Below are positions 1-6,265 of a DNA stretch of 7,835 nucleotides, in pieces. A program made the position numbers and the translations under genes. Within the stretch, counting starts at the first letter, position 1. The number at the start of each line of letters is the position of its first letter. The DNA is taken from the NCBI GenBank assembly GCA_030038595.1, contig JASHSW010000174.1:1-7835 (forward strand). Direction: 5' to 3'. Below the pieces are notes generated by a model that saw nothing but the letters and a program-made list of their open reading frames with translations, ran no database searches and had not been told where the DNA came from. This DNA comes from Methylovirgula sp. (GTDB taxonomy: Bacteria; Pseudomonadota; Alphaproteobacteria; Rhizobiales; Beijerinckiaceae).

Positions 1-1059
1 ATGCTCGAGCCTTTGTTCCGCTGCAATTTAGCCTGCGCGGGCTGCGGCAAGATCGATTATCCGGATCCCATCCTCAATCAGCGCCTGCCGCTCGACGAAT
101 GTCTGCATGCAATGGACGAATGCGGCGCGCCGGTGGTGGTGATCGCCGGCGGCGAACCGCTGTTGCACAAGGAATTGCCGGAGATCGTCAAGGGAGCCAT
201 CGCGCGGCGCAAATTCGTCACCGTCTGCACCAATGCGCTGCTGTTGGAGAAGGTCATCGACCGGTTCGAGCCCAACCGTTATTTCAACTGGTCGATCCAT
301 CTCGACGGCGACCGCGAGATGCACGACCGCTCGGTTTGCCAGAAAGGCGTCTACGATCGCGCCGTCGCGGCGATCAGGCTTGTCAAGGAACGCGGCTTTC
401 GGGTGACCATCAACTGTACGCTGTTCAACGATGCCGATCCTGCCCGGGTAGCAAGTTTCTTCGACAGTCTCGAAGAGTTTGGTCTCGACGGTATCACCGT
501 GTCGCCCGGCTACGCCTACGAACGGGCGCCCGACCAGAAACATTTCCTTAATCGCGCCAAGACGAAGCAGTTGTTCCGCGACATCTTCAAACGCGGCAAG
601 GGCGGCAAGGCGTGGCCGTTCTATCAGTCCAAACTGTTCCTCGATTTCCTCGCCGGCAACCGCACCTACGAATGTACGCCTTGGGGCAATCCGACGCGCA
701 CCGTATTCGGCTGGCAGCGGCCCTGCTATCTGCTCGGCGAAGGCTATGCGAAGACGTTTGCCGAACTCATGGATACGACCAACTGGGATTCCTACGGCGT
801 CGGCAAATATGAGAAATGCGCCGATTGCATGGTGCATTGCGGATTCGAGGCGACGGCAGTTTCCGAGTCCTTCGCCCGTCCTTGGCAGGCGCTCGCGGTC
901 TCTATGGGCGGCATCCGCACGCAAGGGCCGACGTCGGAGGATATCCCGCTAGACGGGCAGAGACCCGCCCAATACGTCTTCGCACGGCACGTCGAGCACA
1001 AGCTCGCCGAGATCAAGGAAGCCGAAGCCGCCAGCAACCATCTCTCGGCCGCGGAATAG
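1..1059 (+). CDS. hpnH: Adenosylhopane synthase HpnH (radical SAM), 5' partial
   Basis: Radical SAM enzyme that adds a 5'-deoxyadenosyl radical to the hopene side chain, giving adenosylhopane, the first step towards C35 bacteriohopanepolyols. The frame is open at the window edge. The Met at base 1 is almost certainly internal, because family members carry about 30 residues before this point; 352 residues are visible. The [4Fe-4S] motif CX3CX2C is C8, C12, C15, followed by the SAM-binding GGEP at 50-53. C76 lies in TVCTN; if 30 residues are missing it matches the conserved Cys106 that I recall being reported as reducing the radical intermediate in the Zymomonas enzyme. The C-terminal domain has more cysteines: C225, C242, and the cluster C273-X2-C276-X3-C280. 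Stop is TAG at 1057-1059. The last 36 codons lie antisense to hpnG. Unlike the usual hpnG-hpnH order, it runs against the rest of the cluster. Identification is firm; only the start is unseen. Confidence 0.95.
   Translation: MLEPLFRCNLACAGCGKIDYPDPILNQRLPLDECLHAMDECGAPVVVIAGGEPLLHKELPEIVKGAIARRKFVTVCTNALLLEKVIDRFEPNRYFNWSIHLDGDREMHDRSVCQKGVYDRAVAAIRLVKERGFRVTINCTLFNDADPARVASFFDSLEEFGLDGITVSPGYAYERAPDQKHFLNRAKTKQLFRDIFKRGKGGKAWPFYQSKLFLDFLAGNRTYECTPWGNPTRTVFGWQRPCYLLGEGYAKTFAELMDTTNWDSYGVGKYEKCADCMVHCGFEATAVSESFARPWQALAVSMGGIRTQGPTSEDIPLDGQRPAQYVFARHVEHKLAEIKEAEAASNHLSAAE
949..1059. other. Tail-to-tail antisense coding overlap of hpnH and hpnG
   Basis: The 3' ends of hpnH (+, stop 1057-1059) and hpnG (-, stop 949-951) share 111 bp. 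The codons are in opposed register, with the third position of each hpnH codon facing the first position of an hpnG codon. On the plus strand the segment encodes the conserved HpnH tail (LDGQRPAQYVFARHVEHK and on). On the minus strand it encodes the end of the HpnG core (FGFLDL) plus 19 further residues. There is no room for a terminator between the two stops. The overlap follows directly from the two open frames; any regulatory consequence is inference. Confidence 0.85.
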
Positions 1060-1683
1060 CGCGTCGAAGGCGGCTCTCGCATCGAGGGCCGTGCGGAAGA
1101 GGTGCGGGATCTGACGCGGTTGGCTGAGCACTGAGTGGACCACGCGGCCGACCGCGAGCTTGCCATTCGGGCGCACTCCGACGAGGGCCGCAGGAGGCAG
1201 GTGCCGCTCGGCCGGATCCGCCACGACTCGGAATGCCGCGAACGGCAGATGGTGCGCGGTAGCGATGCGCGCCGCAATGTGGGATTCGGTATCGGCGGCG
1301 ACGGCGCGGGTCGCTACGTGAAGCGCCCGTTTTCCGGAGGGATCGGCGACCGGCAGATCGATACCGGCCATATCGACGATCGGCACGTCGCCCAACGCCT
1401 TGGCGAGCCTTTGCGACCAGCCGCGATGGCATTCGAAATACTCGGTGCCGGGGCCCACGATCCCGCGCGCCACGAGCGGCGTCCCGGGCCGAACCCCCGG
1501 CGCAAGGCCGCCGGCGATTCCGAAACTGACGATCCCCGCGATATCGGCGCGCACCGCCCTCTCCAACTGCTCTTTGAGATGTGCGCCGTCGCCGCCGCCG
1601 GTCACGACGCGGATATCGGCGCCCGCCGCCAGTCGCGCTTCGGCCGCCAAGCCGGTGACGGCGAGAATTGCGCCTGTCCCCAT
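949..1683 (-). CDS. hpnG: Hopanoid-associated phosphorylase HpnG
   Basis: Purine-nucleoside-phosphorylase superfamily enzyme, 244 aa, a usual length for HpnG. It removes adenine from adenosylhopane, leading to (phospho)ribosylhopane. Visible marks: the N-terminal strand AILAVTGLAAEARLAAG (5-21), the phosphate-loop region SFGIAGGL (53-60), ADTESH (130-135) at the ribose-binding position of the fold, ADPAER (155-160), and the TALDARAAF helix (198-206). The family core appears to end near FGFLDL (220-225); the last 19 residues come from reading on, antisense to hpnH. The ATG at 1683 was chosen because it sits directly before the family N-terminus. An upstream TTG at 1830 would add 49 residues read out of frame from the cyclase remnant. 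No Shine-Dalgarno is evident before 1683, and translational coupling to an upstream gene has been lost with shc, so expression may be weak. The family usually reads DMESH where this has DTESH. Confidence 0.9.
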   Translation of the reverse strand: MGTGAILAVTGLAAEARLAAGADIRVVTGGGDGAHLKEQLERAVRADIAGIVSFGIAGGLAPGVRPGTPLVARGIVGPGTEYFECHRGWSQRLAKALGDVPIVDMAGIDLPVADPSGKRALHVATRAVAADTESHIAARIATAHHLPFAAFRVVADPAERHLPPAALVGVRPNGKLAVGRVVHSVLSQPRQIPHLFRTALDARAAFDALFRGREMVAGGFGFLDLGELVLDVPCEDVLGGSLPV

Positions 1684-2137
1684 GTTTCGAGCGCGACCGC
1701 GCTGTAGATGGCTTGCTTCAAGTTCCTGAAGCGGGCCATCGGCCAAGGCGGGGAGCACTTCGAATAGCCGTGACAACGCAGGTAGAACACACGCGGAAAC
1801 CCAATTCCGGTGAATTGTTCCTTGTCCCAAGATCCGTCCCCCACTGCGAGCCGAGCAGATATCGGATCTGCCGATCTACCCCTGGGTCGGCCGGCGGCCA
1901 TCCAGCCAAGCAATGCCCGTGCCGTTTGCGAAGCAGTGCCCGGGACCCCATTCTATCTTTCTAATCGAGCGCGCAGCTTTCGCCACCTTCTCCTCGACCA
2001 CCGTTCTCGTTCTGAACAGCTTTCGGCCGACCAACCGCCCTTTTGAAGGCGAGGCACAATCGATCGCCGTCACGACAGCTACCTGCGAACCGCTTGATTC
2101 TCCATCATGCAAGCCCAATCGTTTTGCAAATCCAGCT
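1684..2137. other. 454-bp gene-free gap between hpnE and hpnG holding a cyclase scar
   Basis: No intact gene fits here. The left part (1716-1943, minus strand) is the shc remnant listed separately. The right part, 1944-2137, starts right after the hpnE stop. On the minus strand it contains a nine-codon ATG frame (MMENQAVRR then TAG), and a GTG-started frame from 2073 to 1876 of 65 codons. The latter reads VVEEKVAKAARSI about midway, which faintly resembles the N-terminal helix of squalene-hopene cyclases. The resemblance is too weak to call. In the frame of the remnant a TAG at 1953-1955 closes the reading just upstream of its first recognisable residue. I see no terminator hairpin, tRNA or repeat in this gap. 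Confidence 0.6.
1716..1943 (-). pseudogene. shc: Squalene-hopene cyclase (shc/hpnF) C-terminal remnant, frameshifted
   Basis: Squalene-hopene cyclase folds squalene into hopene at the membrane and is normally about 650 aa. Only about 75 residues of its C-terminus are recognisable here. From 1943 down, one minus-strand frame reads PGTASQTARALLGWMAAG. The match then continues in a second frame (1891-1844) as ADPGVDRQIRYLLGSQ, and returns to the first frame from about 1841 as GDGSWDKEQ, FTGIGFPRVFYLRCHGYSK and MARFRNLK, ending near 1716. The family pattern is GTASQTAWALxGLMAAG, DGSWDEEQFTGTGFPRVFYLRYHGY and LARYRNL, so the order and spacing fit once two compensating frameshifts are allowed. The frame has a TAG just upstream (1953-1955) and no stop of its own before running into hpnG. 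The catalytic DXDD region and most QW repeats are absent. The position between hpnE and hpnG is the canonical shc site, so this looks like a large deletion plus decay in place. An assembly chimera or sequencing indels are alternatives. Confidence 0.87.
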
Positions 2138-3388
2138 CTATGCACCGCGAAGAACGACATCGGCGGCGACGAACCCGGAGCGGACAGCGCCTTCGATCGT
2201 CGCCGGCAACCCGGTCGCCGTCCAATCGCCGGCAAGCAACAAATTGGCGAACTCCGTCCGAGTCTGTGGTCGCAGCGCTTCGTCCTCGACAGTGGCGGCG
2301 AAGGTGGCGCGTTTCTCCTTGATGATTTGCCATGCGGGCAATGGCTGCGCAATCTGTATCGCCCGCGCCACATCCGACCAAATTCTCGCCGCGAGCTCCT
2401 CGCGCGGCAGGTCGATGAGACGGTCCGCCGCGCTGATCGTGACCGACAGCCGGTCGGGAAAAGCAAACAGCCATTCGATCGTTCCGCGGATGACGCCGAG
2501 AATTGGGGGACAATGGGGCGGAGGAGCGATCTTGAAGTGGCCGTTCACAATCGCGCGATAGGCCAATGGGGTGGTGAGCCCGGGCAGCAGGGAAGCGCTG
2601 ACCGTCGCCGGCACGGCAAGGATCACGCAATCGCCGGCTGCGACCTCGATTCGCTCGCTCCCGAAGCCAAGCGCGGCGACTCGCCGATCTTCGAACTCCA
2701 AAGTCGAGAGGCGGCGCTCGAACGCTACTTCGACCCCTTTCGTCTTAAGGCGGCGCAGCGCCGGAGTCACGAAGGCCTCCGAAAGGCCATTTGCAGCAAT
2801 AAGCGGGCGGCAAGCCTTGCCGCCTTTGGCGAGCGTCTCGCGGAGGATCGCGGCGGCCAGACTCGCGGCCCCTTCTTCCGGCGCAGTGTTGAGCGCGGCG
2901 AGGAAGAAAGGCCGCCAAAGCCGCTGATAGACAGGCCCGCAACACGGCATGGCGGCTTTGAGCGAGATTCCTTTCGAGGCGCGCAGAAGGCCGAGGATGC
3001 TGAGATAATCGCGGGGGCGCGTTCCCGGCACGCGCCGGCGCGGCTGCAAGATCCACCAGGGGATCGGGCCGTCGTTCGGCCGCAAGACCCAACGCTCGTT
3101 CGAAGCCAGATCGACGAAAGAAAATTCGGCGCTCCCCGGACCTTTGAGCTGATCCTCGGCGCCAATCTCGCGTAGAAACGACAGTGCCGCGCGGTTGCCG
3201 GACAACAGCAGATGGTTGCCGTTGTCGATCGGCATGTCGAGCGCGCTGTCGAAATAGGAGCGGCAGCGACCGCCTGCTTGCGGGGCCGCCTCGTAGAGTG
3301 CGACGCGTCGCGAACCATCCGCCAGACGCAGCGCCGCGGCAAGGCCCGCAAGACCCGCGCCGATGATGTGGACCTTGGCTTGCGGCAT
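2138..3388 (-). CDS. hpnE: Hydroxysqualene reductase/dehydroxylase HpnE (FAD-dependent)
   Basis: FAD-dependent amine-oxidase/desaturase-family protein, 416 aa, that reduces hydroxysqualene to squalene, the last step of the HpnCDE route. The N-terminal Rossmann motif is VHIIGAGLAGLAAAL (6-20), with GxGxxG at 10-15. It is followed by the acidic YEAAPQAGGRCRS segment (32-44) typical of the FAD ribose and pyrophosphate site. The C-terminal FAD motif is LLLAGDWTATGLPATIEGAV (383-402). The start is the ATG at 3388, which directly precedes the dinucleotide-binding strand; a longer open frame up to 3604 lies inside hpnD and gives low-complexity Ala/Arg sequence. Stop and start overlap as TGATG with hpnD, sharing base 3388. 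With no Shine-Dalgarno visible, translation probably restarts after hpnD termination. Downstream, where shc should follow, only the remnant is found. Confidence 0.95.
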   Translation of the reverse strand: MPQAKVHIIGAGLAGLAAALRLADGSRRVALYEAAPQAGGRCRSYFDSALDMPIDNGNHLLLSGNRAALSFLREIGAEDQLKGPGSAEFSFVDLASNERWVLRPNDGPIPWWILQPRRRVPGTRPRDYLSILGLLRASKGISLKAAMPCCGPVYQRLWRPFFLAALNTAPEEGAASLAAAILRETLAKGGKACRPLIAANGLSEAFVTPALRRLKTKGVEVAFERRLSTLEFEDRRVAALGFGSERIEVAAGDCVILAVPATVSASLLPGLTTPLAYRAIVNGHFKIAPPPHCPPILGVIRGTIEWLFAFPDRLSVTISAADRLIDLPREELAARIWSDVARAIQIAQPLPAWQIIKEKRATFAATVEDEALRPQTRTEFANLLLAGDWTATGLPATIEGAVRSGFVAADVVLRGA

Positions 3389-4227
3389 CAGAAAAAGCCG
3401 TGGCGCAGCAGCGCGAGCAGCATGCGCCGCTTCGGCACCCGCACTTTGGCACGCGGCGGCGCAAAACCGCGCGCCACGACCGCGGCGAGGATCGCCTGGT
3501 AGACTTCGCCCATCAGCCGCGGGGCGCGCACGCTCGCGCGCGGACATCGTGCCATGACGGCTGCAGCCCGCGCAAAATCCTGACGCGCCTCGGCGATGAC
3601 CCACGCGCAGGCGTCGCCGAGGCGCGGATCGGCGAGTACCTCGCGCGGCGTTGTTGCTACGATACCCGCTGCCAGCAACGCTTCGCGGGGCAGATAGAGG
3701 CGCGACATCGCGGCGTCCTCGTCGAGGTCGCGCAGGATGTTGGTGAGCTGAAAGGCGCGGCCAAGATGATGGGCGAGTTCCGAGCGCTCGGCACGCGGTG
3801 CGCCGAAGACGCGCGCCGAAAGCCGGCCCACGGCGCTTGCCACGCGATCACAATAAAGATCGAGCACCGCCCAATCGGGGGCCTGGATATTCCCGACGAC
3901 GTCCATCTCCATTCCGTCGATCACGGCAAAGAAATCGTCGCGCTCGAGAGCGAAGGTGCGGATCGCGTCGGCGAGTCCGGCAAGCTGCGCCGGCGGCTGT
4001 TTGCCGGCGCACAGTGCCGCGATATCGGTGCGCCAAGCGTCCAGCGCGGCGCGGCGCGGCGCGATATCGCCGCCTTCGTCGGCAATATCGTCGACGGCGC
4101 GACAGAAGGCATAGATCTCGAACATTGCCCGGCGCTGTTTGCGCGGCAGAATGCGCATGGCGGTATAGAACGAGCTGCCGCTCGCGCGTGCCTCGGCAGT
4201 GGGTGGCGACGCGGCCGACAGGTTCAT
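3388..4227 (-). CDS. hpnD: Presqualene diphosphate synthase HpnD
   Basis: Squalene/phytoene synthase-family enzyme, 279 aa, condensing two farnesyl diphosphates to presqualene diphosphate. The two Mg-binding aspartate motifs are visible: DDIAD at 46-50 within the helix FEIYAFCRAVDDIADEGG, and NILRDLDEDAAMSRLYLP (163-180). The YCDRVASAVGRLS segment (125-137) is the conserved family region between them. The start at 4227 is supported three ways. It makes an ATGA overlap with the hpnC stop (4224-4227), it has a GAGGG ribosome-binding site four bases upstream (4232-4236 on the plus-strand numbering), and it begins just before the conserved SSFYTAMRILP block. The open frame extends further up to 4674 only as antisense or out-of-frame sequence in hpnC. 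HpnD and HpnC are paralogues; the NILRDLDEDA form and the operon order identify this one as HpnD. Confidence 0.95.
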   Translation of the reverse strand: MNLSAASPPTAEARASGSSFYTAMRILPRKQRRAMFEIYAFCRAVDDIADEGGDIAPRRAALDAWRTDIAALCAGKQPPAQLAGLADAIRTFALERDDFFAVIDGMEMDVVGNIQAPDWAVLDLYCDRVASAVGRLSARVFGAPRAERSELAHHLGRAFQLTNILRDLDEDAAMSRLYLPREALLAAGIVATTPREVLADPRLGDACAWVIAEARQDFARAAAVMARCPRASVRAPRLMGEVYQAILAAVVARGFAPPRAKVRVPKRRMLLALLRHGFF

Positions 4228-5093
4228 GCGTCCCTCGCGGCACGGGTGAGGCTCGCGCGGCCGTGGCGGCGCATGAGGCCGGCGCCCGCGCCAAGCAGCA
4301 TGCAGCCGAGAAAGCCGGGTTTCGTAAGATGTACCCGCTCGCGCAATGGATCGCGCCGCATCAGCAGCGCGATCAGTTTCTGTGCGAGCCGCGCGATGAC
4401 CGCGGTCTCCAGACCGAGCCGAAGATCGCGCACTTGGCCGGGCAATTCGGCTCCCTTTCGTACCAGTAGTTCGGTGCGCGCCGCGAGATCGTGCAGGGCG
4501 GCGAGCAGCGCTGGCGAAGCGCCGCTTGCGCCGAGCTCGGACACGCCGGCTCCGTCCTTGGCGAGCAAGTCGAGCGGGATATAGACGCGATCGAGAGCAC
4601 GGTAGTCGGCGCCGCAATCCTGGATGTGGTTGATGATCTGCAGCGCCGAGCAAAGCGCATCGTTGGCCGGCCATGTGGCTTCGCTCTCGCCGTGCACCTC
4701 AAGCACGAAACGCCCGACCGGCGCCGCCGATAAGGAGCAGTAGTGCATCAGCTCGTCGAAGTTTGCGTAGCGTTGTTTTACGGCATCCATGCGGAAGGCG
4801 TTGAGGAGATCCTGAGCGTGGCGTGGCGTGAGGTGACGTTCGGAAAGCGCGGCGCGCAGCGGCCGCGCGGCCGGCACGTCATCGCGCCTGCCAAGCAGCG
4901 CGGCCTCGAACCGGTCGAGTCCGTCGAGCTTTTCCTGCGGGCGCAGCGCCGGGCTGTCGGCGATGTCGTCGGCGCCGCGCACGAAATAATAAAACGCCAG
5001 CACCACCGGGCGGTGCCGGGACGCGATGAGCCGCGAGGCGACGGGAAAGTTCTCATCGCGGTGCGTTTTCGTCGGAGCAACTTCGCCGCTCAT
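4224..5093 (-). CDS. hpnC: Hydroxysqualene synthase HpnC
   Basis: Squalene/phytoene synthase-family enzyme, 289 aa, converting presqualene diphosphate to hydroxysqualene. It carries the HpnC-type motifs DENFPVAS (13-20), FYYFVRGADDIAD (34-46, with D42, D43 and D46 as the first aspartate motif), YCSLSAAPVGRFVLEVHG (118-135), and LQIINHIQDCGADYRALDRVYIP (151-173, with D159 and D163 as the second motif). The INHIQDC form instead of NILRD distinguishes it from HpnD. The start at 5093 overlaps the hpnA stop as ATGA (5090-5093), and the stop overlaps the hpnD start in the same way, so the genes are probably translationally coupled. The C-terminal 30 or so residues are rich in Gly, Ala and Arg with a short hydrophobic stretch (FLGCMLLGAGAGLM) that may touch the membrane. 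No missing catalytic residue was seen. Confidence 0.95.
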   Translation of the reverse strand: MSGEVAPTKTHRDENFPVASRLIASRHRPVVLAFYYFVRGADDIADSPALRPQEKLDGLDRFEAALLGRRDDVPAARPLRAALSERHLTPRHAQDLLNAFRMDAVKQRYANFDELMHYCSLSAAPVGRFVLEVHGESEATWPANDALCSALQIINHIQDCGADYRALDRVYIPLDLLAKDGAGVSELGASGASPALLAALHDLAARTELLVRKGAELPGQVRDLRLGLETAVIARLAQKLIALLMRRDPLRERVHLTKPGFLGCMLLGAGAGLMRRHGRASLTRAARDA

Positions 5094-6088
5094 TGGAGAT
5101 ACCCGTGTTGGCGGAACCAGGTGAGCGCGTCCGCAAGGCCTTGCCGATAGGGTCTGGCGCGAAACCCGAGTTCGCGTTCCGCCTTGGCGGACGAAAAGAA
5201 CATCCGATATTCCGACATACGCAAGCCGTCGCGCGTCAGGAAGGGTTCGCGGCGGGTTCGGCGCGCCCTCGCTTCGGCGAAGGAGGCCAAGGGATAAAGG
5301 ATGCCGCGCGGTACCCGCAGGCGCGGCGGCCGGCGACCGCTGAGCGCGGCGATCTCGGCGAGCATCGCGGCTAAGCTCACGTTCTGACCGCCGAGAATAT
5401 AGTGCTCGCCCACCCCTCCATGTTGCAATGCAGCAATATGGCCCTCGGCCACGTCATCGACATGGACGAGATTGAGGCCCGTGTCCACATAGCCGGGCAT
5501 GCGTCCGCGCGCGGCTTCGACGATGATGCGGCCGGTCGGCGTCGGCTTGATGTCGCGCGGCCCGATCGGCGTCGAAGGATGAACGATGACAGCGGGCAGC
5601 CGTTCCTCGGCAATCATCGCGGCGACAATCTGCTCGGCGAGAATCTTGCTCTTCTTGTAGGCACCGATCGCATTCTCGACGCGCAAGGGTTTGGTCTCGT
5701 CGGCGCTGTCGCCCGATTTCGATGCGGCGAGCGTGGCTACGCTGCTCGTATAGACGATGCGTTCGATGCCGGCATTCAAGGCGGCCCGCATGACGGTGCG
5801 CGTGCCGTCGCAATTGGCGCGCAGAATATCGTTCGGATCGGGCGCCCAAAGTCGATAATCGGCGGCGACGTGCATCACGAAGCGAGCTCCGGCGACGGCG
5901 CGTGCGACAGCGTCGGGATCGCGCATATCCCCCTCGCGGATCTCGACGTCGAGGTCGGCGAGGTTTGCCCGCGGACTCGTCGGGCGCACCAAGGCGCGCA
6001 CCTCAAAGCCGGCGCCCATCAATGCGCGAGCCACCGCCGATCCAACGAAACCCGCGGCTCCGGTAACCAAAATTCTGTCGTTCGCCAC
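5090..6088 (-). CDS. hpnA: Hopanoid-associated sugar epimerase/reductase HpnA
   Basis: Extended short-chain dehydrogenase (NAD-dependent epimerase/dihydroflavonol reductase-like), 332 aa. The N-terminal NAD(P) motif is TGAAGFVGS (9-17). The catalytic set is visible as YTSSVATL (113-120) and Y144-K-K-S-K148 (YXXXK). NLVHVDDVAEGH (206-217) is the usual substrate-side motif. The gene is found in hopanoid clusters, but its reaction is not settled; side-chain ribose processing is a common suggestion. The GTG at 6088 was chosen because it sits three residues before the Rossmann strand and has GGGAA five bases upstream. ATGs at 6133 and 6142 would add unconserved sequence and fall across the likely promoter. 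It is the first gene of the leftward operon; its TGA overlaps the hpnC ATG. Sequence just upstream contains two similar 10-12-bp units (6096-6116), which may be chance. Confidence 0.9.
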   Translation of the reverse strand: MANDRILVTGAAGFVGSAVARALMGAGFEVRALVRPTSPRANLADLDVEIREGDMRDPDAVARAVAGARFVMHVAADYRLWAPDPNDILRANCDGTRTVMRAALNAGIERIVYTSSVATLAASKSGDSADETKPLRVENAIGAYKKSKILAEQIVAAMIAEERLPAVIVHPSTPIGPRDIKPTPTGRIIVEAARGRMPGYVDTGLNLVHVDDVAEGHIAALQHGGVGEHYILGGQNVSLAAMLAEIAALSGRRPPRLRVPRGILYPLASFAEARARRTRREPFLTRDGLRMSEYRMFFSSAKAERELGFRARPYRQGLADALTWFRQHGYLQ

Positions 6089-6265
6089 GCCGGTTCCCAA
6101 AACGTGCCTAAAATGCGTTGCACGCGGCGCCATACCATCCATCCCACGCGACCGGCAACCGCGCGGCGGAATAGTTCTTTCCCATTCGACCCCGGATTCT
6201 GCTAATCAGCCGCGATCCTGTCGGCTAAAAGAAGCGATCTGCGCTCCGTCCCATTTGCGAACCCA
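6089..6265. promoter_or_regulatory. Divergent intergenic region between hpnA and the ABC operon
   Basis: These 177 bp separate two divergent operons and must hold, or lie close to, both promoters. Towards hpnA there is a candidate promoter (listed separately) and a near-repeat pair on the plus strand, CCCAAAACGTGC (6096-6107) and CCTAAAATGC (6107-6116), which could be a half-site pair but is only weakly matched. Towards the ABC genes the A-rich run TAAAAGAAG (6226-6234) is too far from the TTG start to be a normal ribosome-binding site. I could not assign a convincing -35/-10 pair on the plus strand. Confidence 0.6.
6129..6158 (-). promoter_or_regulatory. Candidate sigma-70 type promoter for hpnACDE(G)
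   Basis: Read on the minus strand, TTGCCG (6158-6153) and TATGGC (6134-6129) are separated by 18 bp and would place a transcript start near 6122, about 34 nt before the GTG of hpnA. The match to the TTGACA/TATAAT consensus is partial and GC-rich alphaproteobacterial promoters are hard to call by eye, so this is a suggestion only. Confidence 0.25.

Noticed and set aside
28..924. 298-codon minus-strand open frame
   Set aside because: Antisense of hpnH, no family signature, no start context.
1060..1130. Terminator downstream of hpnH
   Set aside because: No GC stem followed by a T-run was found, and the segment is coding for hpnG.
1684..1830. TTG-started N-terminal extension of HpnG
   Set aside because: These 49 residues are the cyclase remnant read in the wrong frame, and the HpnG family begins at the AILAVTG strand right after the ATG at 1683.
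1913..3175. 420-codon plus-strand open frame
   Set aside because: It lies antisense to hpnE and the cyclase scar, has low-complexity Arg/Gly/Ser-rich sequence and no recognisable domain; long shadow frames are expected at this G+C.
3389..3604. N-terminal extension of HpnE into hpnD
   Set aside because: The extra 72 residues are Ala/Arg/Gly-rich shadow sequence; the TGATG junction and the Rossmann motif fix the start at 3388.
3400..4584. 394-codon plus-strand open frame
   Set aside because: Antisense of hpnD and hpnC, both of which carry full catalytic motifs; the translated product looks like a complement shadow.
6096..6116. Near-repeat CCCAAAACGTGC / CCTAAAATGC as an operator
   Set aside because: The two units differ in length and sequence and no known regulator motif matches; noted only within the intergenic entry.
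5402..6205. 267-codon plus-strand open frame reaching into the divergent spacer
   Set aside because: Antisense of hpnA, which has clear NAD-binding and YXXXK motifs; no domain in the shadow frame.
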